Shown: positions 27,994 to 38,167 of the stretch, in pieces
Layout: every line of letters begins with the position of its first letter
How positions within the stretch are numbered: the stretch's first letter is position 1
Source: Candidatus Nitrospira nitrosa
Lineage (GTDB): Bacteria > Nitrospirota > Nitrospiria > Nitrospirales > Nitrospiraceae
Length of the DNA stretch: 64,000 nt
Assembly: GCF_001458735.1 (NCBI RefSeq)
Contig: NZ_CZQA01000001.1
Span: forward strand, 248,001 to 312,000
Direction: 5' to 3'
The notes under the pieces: model-generated
Told to the model about the DNA's origin: nothing
Databases searched by the model: none
The model's input: the letters and a program-made list of their open reading frames with translations, nothing else
Position numbers and translations under genes: made by a program

Positions 27994-30900
27994 TCAGGCT
28001 GTCCGCTTGAGGGGAGGTTTGTCGTCAAGCACGCGGTTCAACCCCTTGAACTCCGCCGCTTCTTGCTGCTGCGCTCGTGCGGTTTCGTCACGCCGATGTT
28101 TGCGTTCACTGCGCGTGAGTTTCACCACCGGCAGCGGATCAAAATGCCGCCAGGCCGGCATGGTCGCTAGACAACTGGCCAAGATAGCGCCGCTCCGGAG
28201 CGCCCAGGCCACAAAACCGACGGACAGGGTGGTTCCCGTCACCGCCGCCACCCGCGCCATGAGTTCATGGCGCTCTTGTGACACACTCACGGCCTGTTCG
28301 AGCGAAACCGTCATCTCATCGAGCTTGGCCATGAGCAGATCGCTCACGGAGGGGATGCGCGCTGGAGGGTCTGGCTCCAATGTAGGCACCGGCTCCACGG
28401 GTAGGACGCTGAAGAGCGGACGGCCCTGGTCATCGTTGACAAGAAAGAGAGGGGTCTCTCGCTCATCGGCCGTTGGCTGTTTTGACTCCTCGGGCACCCG
28501 CTCTACAGGACGGTTCGGTGGCGGCACCGGCATGAAGGAACCCTGACTGATGGAGCGCACTTCCAGCGGAGGCACGGTGAGTCCGAGTGGACCTGGCACC
28601 GGAGCTGGCCCCTTGTTGCCGGGGATGACGGGACCGGCAGGTGGAGACGTTCCGGGCCCTGGCGTTGGCCCTCCGTCTGAAGGCAGTGGGATTGGCGACA
28701 CCAGTACCGGGGGAACGGTCGGAGCCGGCGGCGGAGAAGGAGGTACACTTTCGGCTACATCCGTCACCGTGACCTGAATGGTTTGGGTGGTACTGGCCCC
28801 TTGGCTATCAGTCACCCGGACTTGCACCACATACACGTTGTCGCCATTGGCATCCGTCGCCACCTCGAAATCCGGTGGCGCTGTGAAGCTCAAGTCTCCG
28901 GTCGTTGTATTGATGGTGAACAGAACTTGATCGACACCCCCGCTGATGCTGTAGGAGAGGGCCTGCGCCGGAAGATCCACATCCGCTCCGGTCACAATGG
29001 TCACGGCACTCACGTTTTCCGCCACATTCAAGGACGCGATGGCACCACCTCCGTCACTGGAGATCGTCGGCGTATCATTGACGGGCGTGATCGTCAACGT
29101 CACGGTGGTTGGGCCAAGGGAGCCCCCAGCCCCATCGTTCACCGTGAAGGTGAAACTGTCGCTCGTTGTTTCGGACCCATCATGGATGTAGATCAGCCGA
29201 TTCGCGGCGATGTCGTCCTGAGTAAAGGTCGTGGCCGAGATGCCCGGAGCAGTAGTCAATTCCAATCGCCCATAAAGAGGCCCGGTGCCAATGGAATAGC
29301 TCAATTGCGCCCCGGTTTGCTCGACATCCGTGACCACCAATTCACTGACGTCGATGGTATCGGTCCCACCTTCTGCCACTGTACTACCGGAATTCACCGT
29401 CACTACCGGCGGATCGTTCACCGCCGTGACATTGACCGTGACCGTCGCGGTCTCCGTCACCCCGCCGCTCGTGATGGTGTAGGTAAAGCTGTCGCTGCCG
29501 GTGAAGTTGGCGGTCGGCGTATAGGTCACCGTCCCGTTCGCCAGGAACGTCACGCTCCCGTTCGCCCCCTGTGTCACGCTCGTCAGCACCGGCGTGCCCT
29601 CAAAACTATCCGCCGTCGCCCCGTTCGTCCCCGTCAGCACGTTGGCACTGATCGCCGTATCCTCCGCCGTCGTCAGGCTGTCATTGATGATATCCGCCAC
29701 CGGCGTCACCGTCACGCTGATCACTTGCGTCGCCGTATTGCCCGCATCATCGGTGATCGTCACGGTGAAACTGTCGGCGCCGTTCCAGTCGGCATTCGGG
29801 CTGTAGCTCCACAAGCCGGTGGCCGGATCGATGCTCGCCGTCCCATTGGTCGCCGCCGTCGTCACGCTAAACACCGTGCCGTCGCTCAAGCCCTCCGCAT
29901 CGGTCGCCGTCAGGGTCCCTGTCACCGTCGTGTCTTCGGGGCCCGTCCCGCTCGTGCCCCCCGTCACTACCGTCGCATCGTTCACCGCCGTGACATTGAA
30001 GGTGAGCGTATTGAGTACAGCATCGTACGCGTTGTTGCTGTCCCGCACCGAGAAGGTGAAGCTGGCATACCCTATCCCGTTCGCGTCGGCCGCTGGGGTA
30101 AAGACCAGATTGCTGGCGGTAATGTCGGCGACGGTGATGACCTGGCCCGCTGTCACGGCCACCCCAGACAGAGTGAGGCTGCCCGCCCCTGGTAACGTAT
30201 CGATCCGTACCGCACTCAGGCTGTCTCCCGCATCCACGTCACTGAACCCGAGGTTGGCGGTGGTGAGGATGTGTGACGAGTCTTCGTTGATCGTCACCGT
30301 GGCATCGGTGCCCGTAGGCGTCTCATTGACATTGGTCAGATTAATCGTAAACGTCTCGTCGTAGGTCAAACCGCCCGAATCGGTCACCCGCACGGTCACG
30401 GCATGGCTCGTCGCCGCTTCATAATTGAGCAGACTGCCGTCTGCCACCGTGATCTCGCCGGTGCTGCTGTTGATCGCAAACCGGCCGCCCGCCGAATCGG
30501 TGAAGCTGTAGATCTTGGTATCCCCCGTATCCGGATCCGTCCCCGTCGCCGTCCCCACCACCGTCCCGTTCGCCGCGTTCTCGGCGACCGTATTGGCAGA
30601 GAGTGTCAGATCCGTTGGTGCGTCATTGACGCCGGATACCAAGACTGAGACATCGTAGTTGCCACTGGTTCCACCATCGCCGTCAGTCAGGACAAAGCGA
30701 ATTGTGAAACCGCCTTCAGCCGGAGAATCAGTATTAATGTCTTCATAGGTAATGTTTTTGACTAAGGCAGTCACAGCCGTGGCTGTCGCATTACCATTAA
30801 GCGTCACAACAAGATCGGTTCCACCGGCGCCGCCGGTGAAGGTCCCGATGGTCATACCTTCATAACTCACATCAAAACCACTCACACCGATCTGACCCGC

Positions 30901-33900
30901 CCCGGTCCCTTGATTGCGAATAGTGAGCACATCTTCCGTGGGTTCAGCTCCTACGGGAATACTGACCGTCAACGTCCCCGTATTAAAATTCGCAGAGTCG
31001 AGATCGGTCACAAGGGCATTACTCCCTTGGTCGATCACCACCGCCCCGTCGCCCTCGATATACGCCAGGCTATCCCCGGCAAGGTTCGTGATCGTCGGCG
31101 CATCATTGACGGCCGTAATCGTGACGGTGGTGCTACCCGTCGCAGTGAGCGCCCCACCGCTTCCCTGGGCCCCTGTGTTCCCATCGTTGAAGGTCCAATT
31201 GATTTGGGCGCTGGACGGAGGGGCCTCGCTTGAGTTGCTGTAGGCAATCTGCTGCATGACCGAGTTGACGAGGCTGTTCGTGGCATTACTGTTGAAGGTG
31301 AATACCAGCGTGCCGCCGCTGTTGGTATAGGTTCCTATGGTGGTGCCCCCCACCACGACATTCCCGCTGGCCGCAGTAATGGAGCTCAGCGTGCCGCTGC
31401 TGGAGAAGACATCTTCGGCATTCGCCCCGCCGTTGCGCGTGAGGGTCAGGGTCGCCCCGTTGAAATTGTTCAGCGCCGAGAGTTCCGCATCAACGATCTG
31501 CACATCGCCATCCAGAACGACCGGGGATCCGCCTTCAGTGAAGGTCGGCGTCCCATCCAGGGTGTTGACCGGATCGAGGGTGGTATCCAACGCACCGGTG
31601 CTGGTATACCGGGTCAACGCATAGTTGTACTCCCCGAGCGCACCAACCTTCGAGGTGCCTGACACCACAATGTGCCCGTCGCTCTGCACCACCACGCTAT
31701 AGGCCCGGTCATCACTGGATGCCGTGTAATCCGTCGTGACAATCCCATCGCCGCTGAAGGTCGTATCCAAGGAGCCGTCGGGGTTGAGTCGCACCAGGCC
31801 AAAATCGTTTCCGTTGATCCCGGCCGTACCTGTGACGAGAATCTTCCCATCGGCCTGAATCGTGAGCCCCTCAGCGAGATCGTTCCCACCGAGGTTGAGG
31901 ATCACCTGGCCTCCGGTGCCGAACCCGGTATCCAACGTCCCGTTGGCGTTGTAGCGGGCGATCGCAACATCGTTGGTACCCCCGGTGTCGCTCCATCCTG
32001 CCACCACAATCTTTCCATCGGCCTGGACCCGCACTTCGTTGCCCGTATCACTGCTGTTCCCGCCAAAGTCGGTCAACACCTTTCCGGTACCGTTGAAACT
32101 CGTATCCAGCGTCCCATCCGTGTTGTACCGAACCAGCGCGAAATCGAAGCTGGTTCCGTTGAACCCAAACCCTGCAAGCACCACCTTCCCATCGGATTGG
32201 ATGGTGAGGCTGTCCGCACGATCCGTGCTCCCAGCGAGATCGGTACTGACGTACCCCGAGCCACCGCCATAGCTGGTATCGAGCGAGCCGTCGCTATTGA
32301 ACCGCATCAGGTTGAAATTGTTGTTCGACAGGTCGGCCGCGACCAAGAATTTGCCATCGGTCTGAAGCGCCACATCCTTCGCCGAGCCATAGACTCCAGA
32401 CGAGGCAATCCCATCGCCGCCACCGAAACTGGTATCCAGCGTCCCGTCGACGTTGAACCGCACCAAACAGACTTGGTAGCCGCCATTGGTCGTGTACCCG
32501 GACAAGACGATCTTGCCGTCCGGCTGCAGGACCGCTGTTTCGGCGCGTCCGATGATGCCAGCCAGCGCAATGCCGTCCCCACCCCCGAAGCTGGTATCCA
32601 GGGTGCCATCGGCGTTGTAGCGCGTCAGGCTGAAGTCATCGCTGCCGCCGCTGTCACTGTACCCGGCGACGAGGATCTTGCCGTCCGGTTGGAGGATGGT
32701 TTCCTTGCCGAACTCCCAGCCCGACCCGAAGCTGGTCGTGGCCTGCCCATCTCCCACGCCAAAGGTCGGCGCGTCGTTGACGCTGCTGACCGTCACGGTC
32801 GTGTCGTAGTTGGCGCTGGTGCCGCCGTCGCCGTCGGTCAATACATATCGCACCGTTCTGGCCCCCGTCGTCGGGGCTGCCGTATCCGTGTTCTCGTAGG
32901 TGATGTTCTGTACCAGGGCCGTCACGGCCGTGGAGGTGGCATTGCTGTTGAACGTGATCACGAGGTTACTGCCGCTGCTGCCGCCGGTGAACGTCCCGAT
33001 GGTGGTGCCGCCGTAAGTGATGTTCCAGCCGCTCACGCCGATCTGACCTGCGCTAGTCCCTTGATTGCGGATACTCAGTACATCTTCCACACTATCGCTG
33101 CCTGCCGCAAACGACACAGTCAGGGTACCGGTATCGAAGTTGGTACTGTCGACATCGGCCACCAGCGCATTACCGCCCTGCTCGATCACCACCGCCCCGG
33201 CGCCTTCGCTATAGCTCAGGCCATCGCCGCTCAAATTCGTGATTGTTGGGGCATCGTTGACCGGCGTAATGGTGACGGTCGTGCTCCCCGTCGCAGAGAG
33301 CGCCCCGCCGCTGCCTTGGCTGCCGTTATTGCCGTCACTGAATGTCCAGTCAATCTGTGCGGACGCAGGCGGCGCATCGCTTGAGTTGCTGTAGGCAATC
33401 TGCTGCATCGCCGAGTTGACGAGAGTATTCGTAGCACTGGCATTAAACGTAACCTGGAGTGTGCCGCTGCTGTTGGTGTAGGTCCCGATGGTGGTGCCGC
33501 TGACGATCAGATTCCCGGACGACAAGCTAAGGGTACCGGTAGCGGAGAAGATATCTTCGGCATCGGCGCCACCGTTGCGCGCGAGGGTTAGGGTCGCCCC
33601 GCTGAACGTATTCAGGCCACTCAGCTCGGCATCGAAGACCCGGGCAGTACCGGCCAACACCACAGGTGCTCCCCCCTCGGTGTAAGCTGCCGCTGTTTGC
33701 ACGGCCACGACTTGCACATGATCGATGACCAAACCTCCGGCATCCCCCGCTAAAGGAGCGACACCCGAAAGCGAGCCCTTCGAGATGATCTGGAGGGTGG
33801 ACGAAGTTGAGGTCGCCGTGAAGCTGACCGCGTAGTCTTGCCAGGACGTGCCGGTAGTGAACTGGCCGATCTCCACACCGTTGATACTGAGCGCCCCTCG

Positions 33901-36900
33901 ATCCTGCACATTGACATCCATCCTTGTAATCGCGGACAGGCTGACCGCATACGTCTGCCCCACGACGGTCGTGAAAGTTTGCTCGACATAGCTCTCGGTA
34001 CCGGCCGGCGCATTTACGCATTCTACCTCAAGGAAGCCCGTTCCATCCGGGGGAGCAGGAATTCCATAATCCCATGGGCTGGTCGTCGCTTCCACACCCG
34101 AATTCCCGGTCCAACCGGCCCCCCCGCTTTCGAACGAACCGTTCGTAAGTAGATTGGTGGAGTCCAGTGCCAAGACCGGCGCATCGTTGACTGCGCTGAC
34201 CGTCACAGTCGTGTCGTAGTTCGCACTCGTGCCGCCGTCCCCGTCAGTGAGCACATAGCGGACAGTGCGGGCCCCGGTCGTGGGAGACGCCGCGTCGGTA
34301 TTTGCATAGGTGATGTTCTTGATCAGCGCCGTGACGGCCGTGGGCGTGGCACTGCTATTGAGGGTAATCACGAGGTTCGTGCCATTGCTGCCACCGGTGA
34401 AGGTGCCGATGGTCACGCCGCCGTAGGTGACCGTGCTGCCGCTCACGCCGATCTGACCGACGCCCGTCCCTTGGTCCCTAATGCTGAGCACATCTTCAGT
34501 GCTGTCCCCGCCGGATGGAATGGAGATGGTGAGTGTGCCGGTATCGAAATTCGATGAGTCGATATCGGCCACCAGCGCATTGCCGGCTTGCTCGATCACC
34601 ACCGCCCCGTCGCCTTCGCTATAAGCCAGGCTATCGCCGTTCAGATTCGTGATCGTTGGGGCATCGTTGACCGGCATGACTGTGATCGCGACTGTGTCGG
34701 TATCGGTGAGGGATAAATCCGCAGCGAGCGATGCCACTTCGCCGGCCGTCAGGGCACGATCGTACACCCGCGCATCATCGATTTGACCGTTGAAGTCGAA
34801 CGCTGTTTGGCCATTGCCATGCTTGCCGATAAAACTATTGGCCCCCTGTGTGTACGAAATAGACGCAGCGGCCGTCGCCGTTGCCACGACCGCGCCATCA
34901 ATGTAGAGTGTGTTCGTATTATTCGTGTCGTCAAAGGTGTAGGCGACATGGTGCCACCCGGTGCCGGCGATGAATTGCCCGGAGGGAAGCTTGACCCAGG
35001 TGGAGCCGTTGTAGTACACGCCTGATACCCCATTCCCTACGCTCGGCTCGTCCACCGTGAGCAGCACGCTGTCGCCCAACGAGATTACGTGGGAGCCGAG
35101 GCTGTCCGCGGCCGTCAGGTTCACCCAGGCCGCCAGCGTCACGTTGGCCGGATCGCCGAATCTCCCGGCAATCTGCATATAGTCATCGACGCCGTCGAGA
35201 CTGAGCACTTGTCCGCGTGTTCCGTCCGTCACATAGGTGGCATTTCCCCCCAGCGTGCCGTTCTGCGCCGTGCCTGGAGCCACATCGTTGGCTGTCCCCT
35301 CGAAGGTGTAGCGAGCTTGAAGGTTCGCGTCGATGTCGAGCGAGACGAGCGTGCTATCGAGCGTGGCAACTGTTAGAGTCGCGCCGCCGTTGTAGTCAGA
35401 GGTTGGAGCATAGGTCAGTCCATTTAATGCTGTATTGATATTGGCCACCGTGCCACGGAAGGTCATCGTCGTGTCAGTGGTCCCGTCGCCGCTGGTAAAA
35501 GTCAGGCCCGTGGTGCCTGCGAGTGTGAGGCTGCCGTTGGTCACGGAGACCGTCACCTCAAAATTCGCACCGCTCGAGTCGGGATCCGTAATCGAGATCT
35601 GATTACCGTTGCCCGATGAAAACACCAGATTCGTGTCTTCGTTGGTACTCTGCGTACTGGGCAGGGCGTTGAGGGGGGCGTCGTTACTGGTCGCATAAAG
35701 CTGCGCGACATCGCCGCTGGTGAGAACGCGGTTGTAGGCTCGCACATCGTCGATGGTACCATTGAAGTAGGTGCTGCCCCCGCTGCGCTGGTCACGCCCG
35801 ATGTATAACTTGTCTTCGCCCGTCACATCGTCGAAGAAACGGTTCGTCGCCGACGAACCGGTGTTGTACGTTACTCCAGCCTGGACCCCATCAATGTAGA
35901 GTTTGTTACCGGATGTGCCATTCGTCACAGTGACGAGGTGCCAGTTGCCATCGTTGATTGAGGCCGTCGTCCTCACATCCAACAGTGCCGTATTGTTCTC
36001 GTAGACCGCGAACCCCAAGCGGCCACCGTTGACCCACAACACAGTCCCACTCGCTGAATCCGCGATGTCGTTGCTAGCGAAGATCACGCCTGAGGTGCTC
36101 GTCGTTTTCACCCACGCGGAGATGGTGCCCTGGGTGAGACCGGAAAAATCCGTGAGATGTGCCGTGAGATCGACATAATCATTCGTCCCGTCTAGCGACA
36201 GCTTCCCCGCGCCGACGATGTTCGTGGACGTGGTGGTGTTGATAGCCGCGCCGTTGGTCAGCGTGCCATCATTGCTATTGCCGCTTGAATCCGTCGCATT
36301 CGAATCGAACGTCCATTGGCCGAGGAGCCCGGTCGAGATGTCGAGCAAGCCGACCCAGTCCATCTGCACGTCGTCACGGACGACGAGCTGCGTCTCAATG
36401 CTGCCCGTCTGGCTTTCCAAGACCCAGTCGCCGCCCAATCCGGCAAACCCTGTGGCGTCGGTACTGGCCGCCACGTCGGCGCCGGTCAGCTCGCTGAGCA
36501 ACGTGGCCGCCGCCTGCCCCACGACGCCTTCCGCAAAGTCGCACCCATAGACCATGAAGTCGGCTTGCTCCGATAGTGCCTGTTTGATCGTCGCAAGCTC
36601 ATCAGCATACTGCCCCGTCATCGACTCCGTCGTTAAGGTGCCCGTGCCGAGTTGCAAGGTTCCGGCATCGCCGTGCGAAATGACATGTATCGCGTCGATG
36701 CCGGTGCGACCGGTCAGAGCACTGGCTATCTGTTCGATCCCGTCCTGTCCGCCATCCAGCACGATGACTTCGATAGTCAGATCCATGCCGCTCAGGAGGT
36801 CCTGATAGTTCGGTACCGTCGGATCAACGAAGACGACCTCCGTCCGCGATTCGTTCGGCATGAACGTCGAGATGGCCTGGAGCAAGTCCTGACTGTCGAT

Positions 36901-37122
36901 CGACGCTTGCGCCTCACCGCCTGCACTGTCGCCGGCCACCGCCGCATCGGCCTGTTCCTGCGCCACTTGTTCTTGCTTGACTTCCGCTGCCGTAGCTGCG
37001 GCGGCGACATCGAACATGAGGCGGGACTCCAGGGAGAGGAGTGACAACTTCGGCTGAGATCCTCTTGGCCTCTTAGAAGCAGGCCCCGGCTTGCTCGGCT
37101 TCTTCTTGTTGTCTTGAGACAT
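27994..37122 (-). CDS. giant mosaic repeat protein (DUF4347, LamG, delta-60, cadherin-like) with C-terminal membrane segment
   Basis: A 3,042-residue protein. The N-terminus is basic, has no Sec signal, and carries an LEPR-like motif LESRLMFD (31-38). Then: DUF4347 (about 90-255), LamG-like domain 1 (about 265-475), LamG-like domain 2 (about 600-795), three copies of a 165-residue module beginning VNDAPTITNL (about 820, 1290, 2010), two copies of a related module (about 1145 and 1855), a carbohydrate-binding-like insert (about 990-1145), seven delta-60 repeats (LQPDGKIVLSG type, about 1455-1840), a cadherin (about 2170-2270), further cadherin-like modules, a Pro-rich linker (about 2790-2880), a hydrophobic segment (about 2955-2990) and a basic tail. 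Probably a surface adhesin anchored at its C-terminus. TTG 37140 is an alternative start. Confidence 0.85.
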   Translation of the reverse strand: MSQDNKKKPSKPGPASKRPRGSQPKLSLLSLESRLMFDVAAAATAAEVKQEQVAQEQADAAVAGDSAGGEAQASIDSQDLLQAISTFMPNESRTEVVFVDPTVPNYQDLLSGMDLTIEVIVLDGGQDGIEQIASALTGRTGIDAIHVISHGDAGTLQLGTGTLTTESMTGQYADELATIKQALSEQADFMVYGCDFAEGVVGQAAATLLSELTGADVAASTDATGFAGLGGDWVLESQTGSIETQLVVRDDVQMDWVGLLDISTGLLGQWTFDSNATDSSGNSNDGTLTNGAAINTTTSTNIVGAGKLSLDGTNDYVDLTAHLTDFSGLTQGTISAWVKTTSTSGVIFASNDIADSASGTVLWVNGGRLGFAVYENNTALLDVRTTASINDGNWHLVTVTNGTSGNKLYIDGVQAGVTYNTGSSATNRFFDDVTGEDKLYIGRDQRSGGSTYFNGTIDDVRAYNRVLTSGDVAQLYATSNDAPLNALPSTQSTNEDTNLVFSSGNGNQISITDPDSSGANFEVTVSVTNGSLTLAGTTGLTFTSGDGTTDTTMTFRGTVANINTALNGLTYAPTSDYNGGATLTVATLDSTLVSLDIDANLQARYTFEGTANDVAPGTAQNGTLGGNATYVTDGTRGQVLSLDGVDDYMQIAGRFGDPANVTLAAWVNLTAADSLGSHVISLGDSVLLTVDEPSVGNGVSGVYYNGSTWVKLPSGQFIAGTGWHHVAYTFDDTNNTNTLYIDGAVVATATAAASISYTQGANSFIGKHGNGQTAFDFNGQIDDARVYDRALTAGEVASLAADLSLTDTDTVAITVMPVNDAPTITNLNGDSLAYSEGDGAVVIEQAGNALVADIDSSNFDTGTLTISIPSGGDSTEDVLSIRDQGTGVGQIGVSGSTVTYGGVTIGTFTGGSNGTNLVITLNSSATPTAVTALIKNITYANTDAASPTTGARTVRYVLTDGDGGTSANYDTTVTVSAVNDAPVLALDSTNLLTNGSFESGGAGWTGNSGVEATTSPWDYGIPAPPDGTGFLEVECVNAPAGTESYVEQTFTTVVGQTYAVSLSAITRMDVNVQDRGALSINGVEIGQFTTGTSWQDYAVSFTATSTSSTLQIISKGSLSGVAPLAGDAGGLVIDHVQVVAVQTAAAYTEGGAPVVLAGTARVFDAELSGLNTFSGATLTLARNGGADAEDIFSATGTLSLSSGNLIVSGTTIGTYTNSSGTLQVTFNASATNTLVNSAMQQIAYSNSSDAPPASAQIDWTFSDGNNGSQGSGGALSATGSTTVTITPVNDAPTITNLSGDGLSYSEGAGAVVIEQGGNALVADVDSTNFDTGTLTVSFAAGSDSVEDVLSIRNQGTSAGQIGVSGWNITYGGTTIGTFTGGSSGSNLVITFNSNATSTAVTALVQNITYENTDTAAPTTGARTVRYVLTDGDGGTSANYDTTVTVSSVNDAPTFGVGDGQATTSFGSGWEFGKETILQPDGKILVAGYSDSGGSDDFSLTRYNADGTLDTSFGGGDGIALAGIIGRAETAVLQPDGKIVLSGYTTNGGYQVCLVRFNVDGTLDTSFGGGDGIASSGVYGSAKDVALQTDGKFLVAADLSNNNFNLMRFNSDGSLDTSYGGGSGYVSTDLAGSTDRADSLTIQSDGKVVLAGFGFNGTSFDFALVRYNTDGTLDTSFNGTGKVLTDFGGNSSDTGNEVRVQADGKIVVAGWSDTGGTNDVAIARYNANGTLDTGFGTGGQVILNLGGNDLAEGLTIQADGKILVTGTAGINGNDFGLVRLNPDGSLDTTFSGDGIVTTDYTASSDDRAYSVVVQSDGHIVVSGTSKVGALGEYNYALTRYTSTGALDTTLDPVNTLDGTPTFTEGGSPVVLDGDVQIVDAELSALNNFNGATLTLTRNGGANAEDVFSSSGTLSSITAASGNVVVGGTTIGTYTNSGGTLVFTFNSNATNSLVNSVMQQIAYSNSSEAPPSSAQINWTFNDGNTGAQGSGGALTATGSTTVTITAVNDAPTITNLAGDSLAYIEGDGAVVIDQGSNALVTDLDSANFNTGTLTVSIPVGAEPTEDVLTIRNQGTGAGQIGVSGFDVSYEGMTIGTFTGGAGGTDLVVTLNGNATATAVTALVKNITYEDINTDSPAEGGFTIRFVLTDGDGGTSGNYDVSVLVSGVNDAPTDLTLSANTVAENAANGTVVGTATGTDPDTGDTKIYSFTDSAGGRFAINSSTGEITVADGSLLNYEAATSHAVTVRVTDSGGLTYDETFTINLTNVNETPTGTDATVTINEDSSHILTTANLGFSDVDAGDSLSAVRIDTLPGAGSLTLSGVAVTAGQVITVADITASNLVFTPAADANGIGYASFTFSVRDSNNAYDAVLNTLTFNVTAVNDATVVTGGTSGTGPEDTTVTGTLTATDAEGLSDGTVFSVTTAATNGTASIDPATGLWSYSPNADWNGADSFTVTITDDAGNTATQVISVTVTPVADIINDSLTTAEDTAISANVLTGTNGATADSFEGTPVLTSVTQGANGSVTFLANGTVTYTPTANFTGSDSFTYTITSGGVTETATVTVNVTAVNDPPVVTVNSGSTVAEGGTDTIDVSELVVTDVEQTGAQLSYSIGTGPLYGRLELTTAPGISATTFTQDDIAANRLIYIHDGSETTSDSFTFTVNDGAGGSLGPTTVTLTITPVNDTPTISSDGGGAIASLNVAENVSAVTIVTGADVDLPAQALSYSISGGVDQVLFTINTTTGDLSFTAPPDFEVATDANGDNVYVVQVRVTDSQGASTTQTIQVTVTDVAESVPPSPPPAPTVPPVLVSPIPLPSDGGPTPGPGTSPPAGPVIPGNKGPAPVPGPLGLTVPPLEVRSISQGSFMPVPPPNRPVERVPEESKQPTADERETPLFLVNDDQGRPLFSVLPVEPVPTLEPDPPARIPSVSDLLMAKLDEMTVSLEQAVSVSQERHELMARVAAVTGTTLSVGFVAWALRSGAILASCLATMPAWRHFDPLPVVKLTRSERKHRRDETARAQQQEAAEFKGLNRVLDDKPPLKRTA

Positions 37123-37397
37123 GGTCGGGGTTTTTACCAAGACATCGTGCGTTTGCTTTCCCAGACTAATACTGGATCACGTCTTTTTCGGCATGTTCGA
37201 TGGAGGCTTCAAGCGTCAGAGTAAACCCTACAAACTGAATACTAGGTCAAATATTTGTGAAGATCTTGTTAATTCTCACTTTTGCCCAGGCACCTCTCAA
37301 AACGTTAGAGATTCCACTGGCTCTCAAGTGAAACTCGGCGGTTTCAAGTTCCAAGTGCAACGGGTGAATGATGGCGCACGTACGCATAGCCTTCTAG
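37123..37397. other. upstream region of the giant protein gene
   Basis: These 275 bp between the giant gene and the IS5 element are poorer in GC than the flanks and contain no convincing gene; the frames that are open look non-protein. The promoter of the giant gene should lie here. I do not see a clear sigma70 pair or a c-di-GMP riboswitch core. The insertion sequence now forms the upstream border. Confidence 0.45.
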
Positions 37398-37406
37398 GCT
37401 CAGGAC

Positions 37407-37910
37407 TCATTCTTTCAGATAGAAGATGACGGTTGCGGCGAGACAGATCGCCGAGAAGAAGGTGTGGGCACAGCGATCATACCGCAGGGCAATCCGACGC
37501 CAATCCTTGATCCGCCCAAACATGATCTCGATTTTGTGCCGTTGTTTGTAGAGGGTTTTGCTGTAGCGGCGCCGTCTCGTTCGGTTCTTACGTGGGGGAA
37601 TGCATGGTGTGAGCCCCTGCTTCTTGAGGGCAGTGATGAACCAATCCGCATCAGAGCCGCGGTCGGCAATCAGATGTTTGGCGTGGGAAAGATTGGGCAA
37701 CAGGCAGCGGGCGCCGGTGCCATCGCTGGCGTGCCCCGCTGTCAGCAGCAGGTACACCGGCTTGCCCGCGTCGTCGCACACCGCGTGGAGCTTCGAATTC
37801 AGCCCCCCTTTCGTGCGACCAATACAGCGAGGGAGAGCCACTTTTGACGCAGACTCGCTGCCGTTCGGTGGGCCTTCAGATGGGTGGCATCGATCATCAG
37901 ACAGTCGCAC
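37407..37910 (-). CDS. IS5-family transposase, second reading frame (catalytic C-terminal part)
   Basis: Up to 167 residues holding the second half of a DDE transposase: IGRTKGGLNSKLHAVCDDAG, then LIADRGSDADWFI with the second Asp, and the Y-x2-R-x3-E-x6-K box as YKQRHKIEIMFGRIKDWRR. The first part of the frame overlaps the upstream frame by 112 nt and is probably used only after a -1 shift in translation near CAAAAG (about 37841) or in the A3G6 run (about 37810). Without a shift the catalytic triad is not joined. Confidence 0.85.
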   Translation of the reverse strand: MRLSDDRCHPSEGPPNGSESASKVALPRCIGRTKGGLNSKLHAVCDDAGKPVYLLLTAGHASDGTGARCLLPNLSHAKHLIADRGSDADWFITALKKQGLTPCIPPRKNRTRRRRYSKTLYKQRHKIEIMFGRIKDWRRIALRYDRCAHTFFSAICLAATVIFYLKE

Positions 37911-38167
37911 GCTTCAGAGTGTCGCGACAACTCGCGGAAAATCTTGTTAAAGATCCCCGCTTGGCTCCAGCGCACGAATCGGTTGTACAGTGTCTTGTGC
38001 GGCCCATTGGCTTTCGGTGCAACCTTCCATTGAAGGCCGTACCGGATCACATAGATGATCCCGCTGATCACCCGTCGATCATCCACTCGAGGCACACCGT
38101 ATGCCACCGGGAAATAGGGCTTGATCCGATTCAACTGCTGCGTGGTTAACAGCAACACGTCACTCAT
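37799..38167 (-). CDS. IS5-family transposase, first reading frame (N-terminal part)
   Basis: 122 residues starting MSDVLLLTTQQLNRIKPYF at the ATG at 38167, with the DUF4096-type DNA-binding part (DDRRVISGIIYVIRYGLQW) and the first catalytic Asp in CLMIDATHLKAHRTAASL. The frame then runs out of register (QKWLSLAVLVARKGG) and stops. Whether the offset is a programmed frameshift, as described for IS427-group elements, or an inactivating mutation cannot be decided from one copy. Confidence 0.85.
   Translation of the reverse strand: MSDVLLLTTQQLNRIKPYFPVAYGVPRVDDRRVISGIIYVIRYGLQWKVAPKANGPHKTLYNRFVRWSQAGIFNKIFRELSRHSEACDCLMIDATHLKAHRTAASLRQKWLSLAVLVARKGG

Noticed and set aside
28783-33384. Long plus-strand open frames (up to 570 codons) opposite the giant repeat gene
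   Set aside because: They lie antisense to a repeat-rich GC-rich gene, have low-complexity Arg/Ala/Val-rich translations, no recognisable motifs and no ribosome binding sites; the minus frame has clear domains.
29400-34700. Direct repeats resembling a tandem or CRISPR-like array
   Set aside because: The repeats are codon-phased and encode homologous protein modules of about 165 and 55 residues; there are no short spacers.
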